DNA of 64,000 nt from Sinorhizobium saheli (GTDB lineage: Bacteria; Pseudomonadota; Alphaproteobacteria; Rhizobiales; Rhizobiaceae): positions 1 to 64,000 of the forward strand of contig NZ_LNQB01000096.1 in assembly GCF_001651875.1 (NCBI RefSeq), in the 5' to 3' direction. The position numbers were made by a program, and so were the translations under genes. The notes beneath the pieces are model-generated. The model ran no database searches. It worked only from the letters and a program-made list of their open reading frames with translations, and was not told the origin of the DNA. Positions 44,202-52,629 of the stretch are shown in pieces (the first letter of the stretch is position 1; every line of letters begins with the position of its first letter).

Positions 44202-45232
44202 TCAGCAGCCTCCCGGACTTCCATGCGCGCCTTGCGGGCCGCGAGTTTTTCCTTGCGTTTGCGGTAGCGTTCCTGCATCCGCGCCTCGCCCTCCGGAGAG
44301 CCGTCGTGCCAGGTGCCGAACCACTTATCGAGCGGGATCAGGGCGTCGCCGTAGTTCACCTCGAAATACTTGTGGTGCAGGTAGTGAGCATAGGCGTGGC
44401 TATCGACCAGCCTGTTCTCGCCGATCTCGACCTTGTCGAAGCCGACATGGCCGGGGATCGCGCCGAAACCCGCATAATGCAGCTGGTAGAGCATGAGGAT
44501 CGGGTTGGAGGGCAGGATCAGGTGATAGAAGGCCGTTCCGAAGTAGAGCAGGTGCTCGACCGGATGCATCGATAACGACGACCAGGGCGATGGGTTCACC
44601 GAGTTATGGTGGACCGAATGCACCCACTTGTAGAGGAACGGCGTGTGGATGAGCCGGTGGATGCAGAAGAAGTGGAACTCGTGGATGATCGGCACCACCA
44701 GCGCAACGACGGCAAGCGTCCACGGCCTTTCCGCGAAGTTCAGCCACGGCGCGTAGCCATTGGCGTAGGCCCAGAGCATCGCGACCTCGACCGCCGTCCA
44801 GACGGTCACGCCCGAAAGGAAGGTGCGCAGGATGTTGTCGAGGTTCTGGCTTTCGAACCAGAACGCCTTGCTCTTCTGCTCCGCCGGGAACTTTCCGTTG
44901 TATTTGAAGCGGTTTTCCTGGCGCTTCAGCACGTAGAGATGAAGCTCGAAGGCGCCGTAGAAGAGAAAGACGCAGATCGCGTTCACGGCATAGAGCCAGG
45001 CGACCCAGCCGATGCCGATCGTCTGCATCGTCTCGATCGGCGGAATGACCCACGCCCAGTAGGCGACAGCCGAAGCCGCGAAGATCGCGTTCCAGGGTAA
45101 GAAGTAGTGCGGCAGCCATTTCAGGATCGCCATCAGCCGGGGAGGAAACAGGAACAGCGGTGCATTCTGAACGGGCTCGTTCGGCGCCCAGTCGCCGCGC
45201 TTGTTGCGCGTTCCATACTTCAGGTCGTCCAT
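44198..45232 (-). CDS. Membrane di-iron oxygenase, sterol desaturase/fatty acid hydroxylase family (MocD-like)
   Basis: A 344-residue membrane protein with about four helices and the His-box pattern of the family: HEFHFFCIHRLIH, VHSVHHNSVNPSPW, and SHAYAHYLHHKYFEVNYGDAL. Together with a Rieske ferredoxin and reductase it matches the MocD/E/F arrangement proposed to demethylate the rhizopine 3-O-methyl-scyllo-inosamine. The true substrate here is unknown; any O- or N-methylated compound is possible. The start at 45232 has GAGGAGAG upstream. Confidence 0.85.
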   Translation of the reverse strand: MDDLKYGTRNKRGDWAPNEPVQNAPLFLFPPRLMAILKWLPHYFLPWNAIFAASAVAYWAWVIPPIETMQTIGIGWVAWLYAVNAICVFLFYGAFELHLYVLKRQENRFKYNGKFPAEQKSKAFWFESQNLDNILRTFLSGVTVWTAVEVAMLWAYANGYAPWLNFAERPWTLAVVALVVPIIHEFHFFCIHRLIHTPFLYKWVHSVHHNSVNPSPWSSLSMHPVEHLLYFGTAFYHLILPSNPILMLYQLHYAGFGAIPGHVGFDKVEIGENRLVDSHAYAHYLHHKYFEVNYGDALIPLDKWFGTWHDGSPEGEARMQERYRKRKEKLAARKARMEVREAAE

Positions 45233-45401
45233 TGCGCTCTCCTCGGGCGGATCGCTCGCGCCCCCTGCAAATGTCTCTGGTCGAGGAGAGCGCTTGCGCG
45301 CCTTGTCCGGTGTCGCTCCGAGCGGACGCTCCGGCTCTCCTCCCTGACTTGAAATATCAGGTGGCCTTCCGAACGCCGAAGCCTTCCTTGATCTGATTAG
45401 A

Positions 45402-46403
45402 TCAAAGGCCTTCCTTGGTGATGGTGATGAAGCGAATGGGAGCCTTGTCAGGCGCAATATCGGTGAGCCCGGTCCGATGCAGGATCAGGTCGAGCGCCCG
45501 GCGGGCCTGCGCCTCCGGCGCCTGGTCCAGAACCACATCCATGGTGCCGTCGCGTAGCGCCGCCCGCGTGTTTTCGGTCAGTTCGTGCCCGACGAAGAAC
45601 ACATCTCGACCGCGCGGATGCCGGCGCAGCACCTCGATCAAGGCGGAATTCGCGCCGCCGGCGTTATAGAGACCGGCAAGATCGGGATACATCTCGAGTG
45701 CCGACCACAGCCGGTCGGCGCTGACGCGCCCCTCGTCGCGACCGAATCCCAGCCATTCGAAGCTCGAACCGCTGGGGTTGTCACGAAAATAGTCAGAGAA
45801 GCCGCGGATACGGTCGCGATGCACCTGATAGATGGGATGGCAGATTGCGACGACCGGTCCGGTCCTGGGGGCCATTCGGCTGATATAGAGCGCCGCCGTC
45901 CGGCCGGCGGCATGATTGTCGATGCCGACGAATTCGCCAGCGCGGTCGGATGCCCGGGTCACCACGTGAACCACCGGCACACCTCGCGCGCTGACGCTTT
46001 CCACCGCGGCACCGATCGCCGGGCCGGTTGGCACCGCGAGGATCAGGCCGGCACGCGCCACGTCCGTGGACGCGATGCGCCGGGCAATCTCGTCCGGCTT
46101 CATCTCTTCGGCGAAGCTGCGCTGCACCACCACCAGCGGGTCGAGGGTGGCGGCTATTCTCTCGAACGCCTTGGAGAGCCGCTGGTAAAAAGTCGTTTCC
46201 GGACGAACCAGCAGCACTTCGATGCGCAGCAGGCCGCGATGCGCCTCGGGGAGCTTGCGCGGATAGTTCAAGGCGCGGGCGGCAAGAAGGACCTTCTCGA
46301 CCAATCCGGGGCGAACACCTCCCCGCCCGTTCAGAACTCGCTCGACGGTTGCGGTTCCAACCCCCGCGTGGCGGGCTATGTCCCCATAGTTCGGCTTGCT
46401 CAA
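45402..46403 (-). CDS. LacI-family regulator
   Basis: A 333-residue LacI/GalR regulator. The helix-turn-helix is YGDIARHAGVGTATVERVLNGRGGV; the periplasmic-binding-like domain follows, with VGIDNHAAGRTAALYISRM. It is directly upstream of the moc-like operon and is its likely repressor, with an inositol-type or methylated ligand. Confidence 0.85.
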   Translation of the reverse strand: MSKPNYGDIARHAGVGTATVERVLNGRGGVRPGLVEKVLLAARALNYPRKLPEAHRGLLRIEVLLVRPETTFYQRLSKAFERIAATLDPLVVVQRSFAEEMKPDEIARRIASTDVARAGLILAVPTGPAIGAAVESVSARGVPVVHVVTRASDRAGEFVGIDNHAAGRTAALYISRMAPRTGPVVAICHPIYQVHRDRIRGFSDYFRDNPSGSSFEWLGFGRDEGRVSADRLWSALEMYPDLAGLYNAGGANSALIEVLRRHPRGRDVFFVGHELTENTRAALRDGTMDVVLDQAPEAQARRALDLILHRTGLTDIAPDKAPIRFITITKEGL

Positions 46404-46481
46404 ATTTGCGGACCCTCGAATCGGCTGACGCGACCGTGGTCGATTATACGCACGCCCGGTACTCGGGACCTAGCGGCGCCG

Positions 46482-48029
46482 TCAGTACCAGGCGTCCGGC
46501 ATGCCGTTCTTGCGTCGGGCGACAAAGTCCATGAGCGCCTCGTCGATCGCCACGTCCAGTGGCGGCGCTTGGTATTCGGCGAGCGTCTTCTTCCAAAATC
46601 GGTTGGCGCGCAACGCCATGTCCGTCTCGCCCTGCTCGAACCATTTCTCGAACGGTTCGTTGTCGGAAAGGGCGCTGTCCCAGAAAGCGGTCTGGTAGTT
46701 GCGCATGGTGTGGTCGCAACCGAGGAAGTGACTGCCGGGCCCGACCTCGAGGAAGGCGTCCATCGCGAGCGTGTTGTCGTCGACGACGACGCCGGCGAGA
46801 TAGGAGTGGAGCGCGCCGCAGAAGTCGGTGTCGATCACGAACTTCTCGTAGGACATGGCCAGCAGGCCGTCGACGAAGCCGGCCGAATGCAGGATGAAAT
46901 TGGCGCCGCAATGCACCGCCGACAGCATCGACATCACGCCTTCCTGCATTGCCTGGGCGTCCGGGCGCTTCGCGTTGGAGAAGTTGCCGGCGCAGCGCAA
47001 CGGCAGCCCGAGCCGGCGGGCGAGCTGGCCGACGACCATGCTGCCGATTGCCGGTTCGGGCGTTCCGAAGGTCGGCGAACCGGAGCGGAGCGACATGGAG
47101 GACAGGAAATTGCCGAAGATCACCGGCGTCCCCTTGCGCTCGAGCTGCGTCAGCGCGCAGCCGGCGAGCGTCTCGGCATAGGATTGCGCAATGGCGCCGG
47201 CATTGGTGACGGGCCCCATGGCGCCGCCGAGGATGAAGGGCACGATGACCGCCGCCTGGTTGGCGCGCGCATAGGCGCGCAGCGACTTCGTCATGGTTCC
47301 GTCCCAGACCAGCGGCGAGTTGACGTTGACATTGCCGAGGATCACGCAGTTCCTGTCGACGAAATCGGCACCGAAGAGGATGCGGGCCATCTCGATCGAG
47401 TCCTCGGCCCGCTCTTCCGCCGTGATCGAGCCCATGAAGGCACGGTCGGAATATTTGATGTGGCTGTAGACCATGTCGAGATGGCGTTTGTTGACCGGCA
47501 CGTCGACCGGTTCGCAGATCGTCCCGCCGGAATGGTGCAGCCACGGGCTCGACTGGGCGAGCTTCACCAGGTTGCGGAAGTCCTCGATCGTGCCGTAGCG
47601 CCGGCCCTTGTCGAGGTCCATGACGAACGGAGAGCCGTAGGCCGGGCTGAAAACGACGTTGTTGCCACCGATCTCGACGCTGCGCGCCGGATTGCGCGCA
47701 TGCTGGGTGAACTGCCGCGGCGCCGACGATACGATCTCCTTCAGCATGCCCGGTTCGAAGGTGACGCGCACGCCGTCGATCCTGGCACCGGCTCGCCGCC
47801 AGTGGTCGAGGGCCACGGCATCGTCGCGGAACTCGATGCCGACCTCGGCCAGGATGCGATCTGCGGTCCGCTCGATCCGCGCGAGGCTCTCCTCGCCGAG
47901 AATATCGTAGGTCGGTATGTTGCGGACGATATAGGGAACGCCGGGATTGCTGCCCGCTTCCCGTCGCTGTGCTCTCGCCCCTCGCGTTCGCCGCGGTGCT
48001 TCTCCCGCTCCGGCCGATACGGATTCCAT
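46482..48029 (-). CDS. MttB-family (trimethylamine methyltransferase-like) protein
   Basis: A 515-residue COG5598 methyltransferase forming a TIM barrel. No in-frame TAG is present, so it is a pyrrolysine-free member, the class shown in other bacteria to demethylate glycine betaine or proline betaine to a corrinoid protein. No corrinoid protein or corrinoid-activation gene lies nearby. ATG 48029 is preferred over GTG 48044 because GGAGG precedes it by six bases. It lies between the LacI gene and the Rieske remnant. Confidence 0.85.
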   Translation of the reverse strand: MESVSAGAGEAPRRTRGARAQRREAGSNPGVPYIVRNIPTYDILGEESLARIERTADRILAEVGIEFRDDAVALDHWRRAGARIDGVRVTFEPGMLKEIVSSAPRQFTQHARNPARSVEIGGNNVVFSPAYGSPFVMDLDKGRRYGTIEDFRNLVKLAQSSPWLHHSGGTICEPVDVPVNKRHLDMVYSHIKYSDRAFMGSITAEERAEDSIEMARILFGADFVDRNCVILGNVNVNSPLVWDGTMTKSLRAYARANQAAVIVPFILGGAMGPVTNAGAIAQSYAETLAGCALTQLERKGTPVIFGNFLSSMSLRSGSPTFGTPEPAIGSMVVGQLARRLGLPLRCAGNFSNAKRPDAQAMQEGVMSMLSAVHCGANFILHSAGFVDGLLAMSYEKFVIDTDFCGALHSYLAGVVVDDNTLAMDAFLEVGPGSHFLGCDHTMRNYQTAFWDSALSDNEPFEKWFEQGETDMALRANRFWKKTLAEYQAPPLDVAIDEALMDFVARRKNGMPDAWY

Positions 48030-48102
48030 TGCAACCTCCGTCACTCTCGATGATGCCTGTGGCGATCAGGATCCATGCAACCTGGAAAGATCCGAGTTAT
48101 TT

Positions 48103-48318
48103 CATGGGCACTGCTCCTCATAGGCGCCGGACGCGCGTCGTGACGCAGCTGCCCGCCCTGGCGAGCCGGCAGGCAGGCACCGCGTAGGCCAAGAGTTCGT
48201 AGATTGCCGGCGATGTATGGAACGGCCGTTCGAGAGAATGGCCGGGAACGCGGCGCGCAAGCAGGCCATGGATGGCGAGGGTCTTGTCATAGGAAGATTC
48301 CATGCTCGGCATATTCAA
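48103..48318 (-). pseudogene. Remnant of a Rieske oxygenase alpha subunit (betaine-demethylase type)
   Basis: The frame encodes IHGLLARRVPGHSLERPF, HTSPAIYE, then LLAYAVPACRLARAGS and CVTTRV. It matches the N terminus of GbcA/stachydrine-type Rieske oxygenases, in which a conserved segment of about ten residues (a W-containing helix) normally lies between the two parts. A frameshift follows, after which GAYEE continues the family pattern. The Rieske and catalytic domains are missing, so it is a decayed fragment. It is divergent from the intact LysR gene. Confidence 0.65.
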
Positions 48319-48379
48319 CTGTGCTCAAATCTTCTTGCCGCAAAACCCTTTTGGCAATAGCACTTATTTTCATGATGGC

Positions 48380-48392
48380 TTAGCTCAACTAA
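48380..48392 (+). promoter_or_regulatory. LysR box in front of the LysR gene
   Basis: TTAGCTCAACTAA is a TTAG-N5-CTAA palindrome with the T-N11-A pattern of LysR-type operators. It lies 48 bp before the LysR start and between it and the Rieske remnant. Confidence 0.5.
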
Positions 48393-48439
48393 ACTCACGA
48401 AGCGCTGGCCCCCGGCAGGTTCGGTTCTGAAAGATAGCT

Positions 48440-49318
48440 ATGCCCCGGCCCTACGATCTCTCCTCCATGACCGCTCTCGTCTGCTTCGAGGCGGCGGCCC
48501 GAAATGCGAGCTTCAAGAAGGCCGCCGAGGAGATGAATGTGACGCCGGCGGCCATCAGTCACCAGATCAAGGCGCTCGAGACCGATCTCGGCTGCAGCCT
48601 CTTCCTGCGCCGCAGCCGCGGGGTCGAACTCACGGAGAAAGGGGCGTTTCTGTTCCTGGCGATCCAGCGTGGATTCGAGACGATCTCGGAGGCCGTCACG
48701 CAGATACGCGACCGGCAGGAAACGGTTGACGTGACCATCCGGACGACCACCGCGGTCAGTTCACTGTGGCTCACGCCGAAGATTTCAGCTTTCTGGAAAA
48801 TCCATCCCGGCATCAGCGTCTCGCAGATCGTCAGCGACGTTCCGGGAACGACCGGCCGTTGCGATCTCAGCGTCCATTACGGCAATCCGCAGGAGAATGG
48901 CGTCGAATACCGCACGCTCTTTCAGGACCGCATCGTCGCGCTCGGCACACCGGCCTTCGCCGCCGAGCATCGCATTCACGGGGTCGAGGACCTCATCAAC
49001 GCCCCCTTGGTTCACATGAGCAACGAGGAAACCGGCTGGACCACCTGGGCCGATTGGTTTCAGGCGCTCGGCCACCCGCTTCCCAAAGGCCGCAGCTTCT
49101 ACGTCAACAACTACATGATTGCGCTTCAGGCCGCGCAGGACGATGTCGGGGCAGTGCTGGGCTGGGACGGGCTGGTAGGGAGCCTGATGCGGGAAGGGCG
49201 ACTCGTCGAACTCGTGGGCGACAGCGTCCCGTCACCCGTGCCCTTCCATCTGAAGATCCATCCCAAGGCGACCTCCCAGGCGCGCCTGTTTGCGGATTGG
49301 CTGGTCAAGGCCGCCTAG
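48440..49318 (+). CDS. LysR-family regulator (GcvA-like)
   Basis: A 292-residue regulator. The winged helix is LSSMTALVCFEAAARNASFKKAAEEMNVTPAAISHQIKALE; the effector domain follows. The group is typical of regulators placed divergently from Rieske betaine oxygenases and glycine/serine genes. Its former target, the Rieske gene, is now a remnant; the MttB gene may be its present target. Its TAG stop is the first three bases of an R1 repeat. Confidence 0.85.
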   Translation: MPRPYDLSSMTALVCFEAAARNASFKKAAEEMNVTPAAISHQIKALETDLGCSLFLRRSRGVELTEKGAFLFLAIQRGFETISEAVTQIRDRQETVDVTIRTTTAVSSLWLTPKISAFWKIHPGISVSQIVSDVPGTTGRCDLSVHYGNPQENGVEYRTLFQDRIVALGTPAFAAEHRIHGVEDLINAPLVHMSNEETGWTTWADWFQALGHPLPKGRSFYVNNYMIALQAAQDDVGAVLGWDGLVGSLMREGRLVELVGDSVPSPVPFHLKIHPKATSQARLFADWLVKAA

Positions 49319-49414
49319 CGCATTTTGCAGTCAGGTGGAATCACTTGACGTCGCAAATGCGGCAAAACAGGCAGATGGAGCGGTGGCGCGAACGCGTGTG
49401 AGCGCTTCCCGCTC
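49316..49414 (-). repeat. R1 intergenic repeat
   Basis: This copy reads TAGCGCATTTTGCAGTC, GTCAGGTGGAATCACTTGAC, and ends GAGCGCTTCCCGCTC. Its first three bases are the stop codon of the LysR gene. Confidence 0.85.
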
Positions 49415-49463
49415 TCGCTTCGTCCCGATGCTCGGGACTCACTCGCAGACGCTCGATGGAGCG

Positions 49464-49937
49464 TCAACCGCGCCGTGCCGCCTCGATTGCGGCGACGTCA
49501 ATTTTCTTCATGGTCATCATCGCTTCGAAGGCGCGCTTTGCCTCGTCGCCGCCGGCCGCCATCGCGTCGGTCAATACGCGCGGCGTGATTTGCCAGGAAA
49601 TGCCCCACTTGTCCTTGCACCAGCCGCAGGCGCTTTCCTGGCCGCCGTTGCCAACGATGGCGTTCCAGTAGCGGTCGGTCTCCTCCTGATCGTCGGTGGC
49701 GATCTGGAACGAAAAGGCTTCGTTGTGCTTGAAGGTGGGACCGCCGTTGAGGCCGATGCAAGGAATGCCCGCGACCGTGAAGTCGACCGTCAGCACGTCG
49801 CCCTCCTTGCCTGCCGGGTAGTCGCCGGGTGCACGGTGCACGGCAATCACCCTGCTATCGGGAAAGACCTCCGCGTAGAAGCGAGCGGCAGCCTCGGCGT
49901 CCTTGTCGTACCAGAGGCAGATCGTATTCTTTGCCAT
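49464..49937 (-). CDS. VOC-family protein (PhnB/3-demethylubiquinone methyltransferase-like)
   Basis: A 157-residue glyoxalase/bleomycin-resistance fold protein. It begins KNTICLWYDKDAEAAARFYAEVFPDS and has CIGLNGGPTFKHNEAFSFQI and CGWCKDKWGISWQITPR, the hallmark of the PhnB-type subfamily. Exact function is unknown. GGAATG precedes the start. Confidence 0.85.
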   Translation of the reverse strand: MAKNTICLWYDKDAEAAARFYAEVFPDSRVIAVHRAPGDYPAGKEGDVLTVDFTVAGIPCIGLNGGPTFKHNEAFSFQIATDDQEETDRYWNAIVGNGGQESACGWCKDKWGISWQITPRVLTDAMAAGGDEAKRAFEAMMTMKKIDVAAIEAARRG

Positions 49938-50109
49938 TGCGCATTCCTTTCGCCTTGAACCGGTTCGTTTCCATCACCACCGTCCAGATAGGGGGCAAGC
50001 CGTGTTTCTCCACCCCCGAAGTGCCCGTGTCGCCCGGGCGGACGCAAGTCCGCAACCGGACGGTCAAGGCCAACGCAAGCAAGTCTTTCGACCACACAGT
50101 CTGTAACCG

Positions 50110-51000
50110 TCAGACCAAGATCCGATCGAGAGCGTCCTTCACTCTTGTCCTTTCTCTATGTGGCAAGGGGAGGATCGGTCGCGGCGGCGCCGCCTCGCAG
50201 AGGCCGAGCACATCGGCGATCGCGTACATGACGCGGAAGCTGCCGAACGCCTTGAACAGGCTCCACAAGGGCTGGAAGCTCTCATCCAGGCGCCTGGCTT
50301 CGGACGTGTTGCGGGTATTGGCAGCCCGCGTCAGGGCAAGGGCTTCGGAAGGCAGAAGACCGGCGACCACGCTGTACCAGGCGTCGCAGCCGGCGAGCAG
50401 GGCATCCGCCGCTCCCCAATCGCCGCTGTACCCGATGGCAAAACCGTCCGGCGTCCGCGAGCGCAGGCGCCGAAGCTCCCCCTCGAAATCCCCGTCGGCG
50501 GGGAGCGGCATCTTCACGGCGGCAATGTTCGGCACGGCCGCGAGGCGGGCGAGCAGATCGTCGGTGAAGGTGAAGCGGGTGGTGCTCGGATTGTTGTAGA
50601 TGCACAGCGGCAGTTCGCCCGCTTGCGCAACGGCAGAAATGTGCTGGAACACTTCTTCTTCCGTCAGGGGCGTGTAGGACATGGGCGCCAGCAGGAGGCC
50701 ATTCGCCCCGGCCTTCCGCGCATCGCGGGCGAGGGCCTGCGCTTCGTCGGTCCTCAGCGCGCCGACGCCGACGATCACCGGTATCCTGCCGCCGACGCAT
50801 TCCATGGCTGCTTCCACTGCACGCTGCCGTTCGTGCCTCGACAGGAAGGCATAAGCGCCGGTGCTTCCGAGCAGCCCGATCGAGTCGGCCCCCGCCGCAG
50901 CTATCCGTCCGAGGAGCCGGGCGAGCGCAGCCGTATCGACGTGCCCCGAGGGATCGGCGGGTGTGATGGAAAAGGCCGAAAGGCCGGTGAACAATTTCAT
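50110..51000 (-). CDS. DapA/NanA-family lyase
   Basis: A 296-residue class I aldolase-fold protein. The Schiff-base lysine is in IAAVKMPLPADGDF, the catalytic Tyr in LCIYNNPSTTRF, and the substrate-carboxylate loop is LLGSTGAYAFLS. It is unlikely to be the biosynthetic DapA. In hydroxyproline pathways a protein of this family (pyrroline-4-hydroxy-2-carboxylate deaminase) follows the dehydrogenase, so it might belong with the island upstream, though about 10 kb away. Confidence 0.8.
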   Translation of the reverse strand: MKLFTGLSAFSITPADPSGHVDTAALARLLGRIAAAGADSIGLLGSTGAYAFLSRHERQRAVEAAMECVGGRIPVIVGVGALRTDEAQALARDARKAGANGLLLAPMSYTPLTEEEVFQHISAVAQAGELPLCIYNNPSTTRFTFTDDLLARLAAVPNIAAVKMPLPADGDFEGELRRLRSRTPDGFAIGYSGDWGAADALLAGCDAWYSVVAGLLPSEALALTRAANTRNTSEARRLDESFQPLWSLFKAFGSFRVMYAIADVLGLCEAAPPRPILPLPHRERTRVKDALDRILV

Positions 51001-51013
51001 GGCGCTCCCCTTC

Positions 51014-51114
51014 AGAGCGGGATGGGCTCACATGCGCTCGCGCCACCCCTCTATCCGTTTGTTTTTGCCGCATCCGTGCGACGTCAGGTGAACCCACCTG
51101 ACTGCAAAATGCTT
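51014..51114 (+). repeat. R1 intergenic repeat, first of a tandem pair
   Basis: This copy begins AGAGCGGGATGGGCTC and contains GTCAGGTGAACCCACCTGAC, then CTGCAAAATGCTT. It directly abuts the next copy. Confidence 0.85.
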
Positions 51115-51115
51115 G

Positions 51116-51219
51116 AGAGCGGGATGCGCTCACATGCGTTCGCGCCACCGCTCTATCCGTTTGTTTTTGCCGCATTTATGCAGACGTCAGGTGATTCCAC
51201 CTGACTGCAAAATGCTCTA
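51116..51219 (+). repeat. R1 intergenic repeat, second of a tandem pair
   Basis: A near-consensus copy: GAGCGGGATGCGCTC, then TATCCGTTTGTTTTTGCCGC, GTCAGGTGATTCCACCTGAC, TGCAAAATGCTCTA. Its last three bases are the stop codon of the LysE-type gene on the minus strand. Confidence 0.9.
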
Positions 51220-51855
51220 GGCCCGCGACAACAAGAGCCGGAGACCGGCGAAGCCGAAACACACGGCAAGGAGCCCTTCGATCCAGCGCCGCGCGCGCCG
51301 GTACAGCCGTATCATGGGGGCGGTGGAGAAGATGATCGCATAACCGCAGAAAATGGTGACGCTCAGGACCGCGCAGCCGCCGAGGATCGCAGCGAGCGTA
51401 TGCCACGACGAGTCCGGCCCCAGGCCAAGCGTTACAAGGGCGATCCAGGCAAGAATCGATTTCGGATTGCTGAGATGCATGAGCAATCCGCGCCGGTAGA
51501 GGTCTGCCCCCGACAAAGCGGCACCATTCGGCCTCGCATCGGCAGCAGTCTCCGCGTCGGAAGCAAGCGCCGCCTTGCCGGCCTTCGAGGCGAGATAGAG
51601 GAGATAGAGGCCGCCGACGATCTTGAGAAGGATGAGCGCTTCCGCATAGCGCGTCAGGACTGCGGACACACCCGTTGCGGCCATCGCACCCCAGAAAATC
51701 GAACCGCTGACGACGCCGGCAGCAAGTGTGAGGGCCGCACGTCTTCCGTTATGCATCGCCACGCCCATGATCCGCATATTGCTGGGACCGGGGCTCCCGG
51801 CGGCGATCACATAGGCGGTATAGACGAGGAGGAGATGGTGAAGTTCGCCGGTCAA
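51217..51855 (-). CDS. LysE-family exporter
   Basis: A 212-residue membrane exporter of the LysE/RhtB type. It has six predicted helices and the motif AAGSPGPSNMRIMG near the N terminus; LMHLSNPKSILAW is typical. No ATG fits; TTG at 51855 gives the usual short N terminus (TGELHHLLLVYTAYV). It exports an amino acid or related metabolite. Its stop codon is provided by an R1 repeat. Confidence 0.8.
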   Translation of the reverse strand: MTGELHHLLLVYTAYVIAAGSPGPSNMRIMGVAMHNGRRAALTLAAGVVSGSIFWGAMAATGVSAVLTRYAEALILLKIVGGLYLLYLASKAGKAALASDAETAADARPNGAALSGADLYRRGLLMHLSNPKSILAWIALVTLGLGPDSSWHTLAAILGGCAVLSVTIFCGYAIIFSTAPMIRLYRRARRWIEGLLAVCFGFAGLRLLLSRA

Positions 51856-51926
51856 TCTGAGGCCCGATCCTGCTGTTGGTGATTCATGACGGTCGGAGCA
51901 TATAGCGCGCAAACCGGCTCCCGCGT

Positions 51927-52529
51927 CTACCTCAATAGTTTGAAGGCGATCATCCACATCGTAAGCGCGACGAGGGTCTCCAGAACGCGCCAGGCTGTCG
52001 GTTTGAGGAAGATCGGCCGCAACAGGGTCGCGCCGTAACCAAGCGAGAAGAAGAACAGGAAGGACGCCGTCGCTGCACCGGCGGCGAACGAGACCTCGTG
52101 TCCCGTGAACCGGGTCGAGATGGTGCCGAGCAGCACGACCGTGTCGAGGTAGACATGCGGATTGAGCCAGGTGAGCGCAAGGCAGGTGATGAGGGTCGCG
52201 CGCAGGCCTGATGCGCCTGCCTCCTGCACCGCGAGCGCTTCGGACGAGCGGAGGGCCGAATAGAGGCTCCTTGCGCCATAGCAGATCAGGAACGCCGCTC
52301 CTGCGAAACGCATCAGCGGATCGAGCCAGGGCAGCAATGCGGCGATCTGCCGGAAACTGGTGACCCCCAGCGTGATCAGCACCGCGTCGGACAGCGCACA
52401 GGCGAGGCAGACGGGGAAGACATGCTCGTTGCGCAGGCCCTGGCGCAGCACGAAGGCGTTCTGCGCGCCGATGGCGACGATCAGGCTGAGCCCCATCATG
52501 AGCCCGGTCGTAAAAATCGGAAAATTCAT
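51927..52529 (-). CDS. LysE/ArgO-family basic amino acid exporter
   Basis: A 200-residue membrane protein with six helices. It shows GLSLIVAIGAQNAFVLRQGL and LALTWLNPHVYLDTVVLLG, diagnostic for LysE/ArgO exporters of lysine and arginine. The divergent ArgP-type gene is its classical activator. Confidence 0.9.
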   Translation of the reverse strand: MNFPIFTTGLMMGLSLIVAIGAQNAFVLRQGLRNEHVFPVCLACALSDAVLITLGVTSFRQIAALLPWLDPLMRFAGAAFLICYGARSLYSALRSSEALAVQEAGASGLRATLITCLALTWLNPHVYLDTVVLLGTISTRFTGHEVSFAAGAATASFLFFFSLGYGATLLRPIFLKPTAWRVLETLVALTMWMIAFKLLR

Positions 52530-52583
52530 GCCCGCAGGCTCCCGAAAACTCCAAGAGTGTTTCCGCTATCCCCTCTTTCGAAT

Positions 52584-52605
52584 TTAGGGTAGTTAATGTT
52601 GCTAA
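52584..52605. promoter_or_regulatory. Candidate ArgP/LysG binding region
   Basis: Two overlapping T-N11-A palindromes, TTAGGGTAGTTAA (52584-52596) and TTAATGTTGCTAA (52593-52605), occupy the 100-bp divergent promoter region between the ArgO-type and ArgP-type genes. Confidence 0.45.
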
Positions 52606-52629
52606 CACCGAGTAAGCACAGCTAAGGAC

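Noticed and set aside
46482-48029. Pyrrolysine-containing trimethylamine methyltransferase
   Set aside because: No in-frame TAG interrupts the reading frame, so it belongs to the pyrrolysine-free group.
45585-48053. 822-codon plus-strand frame across LacI and MttB genes
   Set aside because: Spans two supported genes in antisense and has no recognisable motif.
51014-51219. The two adjacent R1 copies as a CRISPR array
   Set aside because: Copies directly abut without spacers and are ~100 bp long with internal palindromes; this is an intergenic repeat pair.
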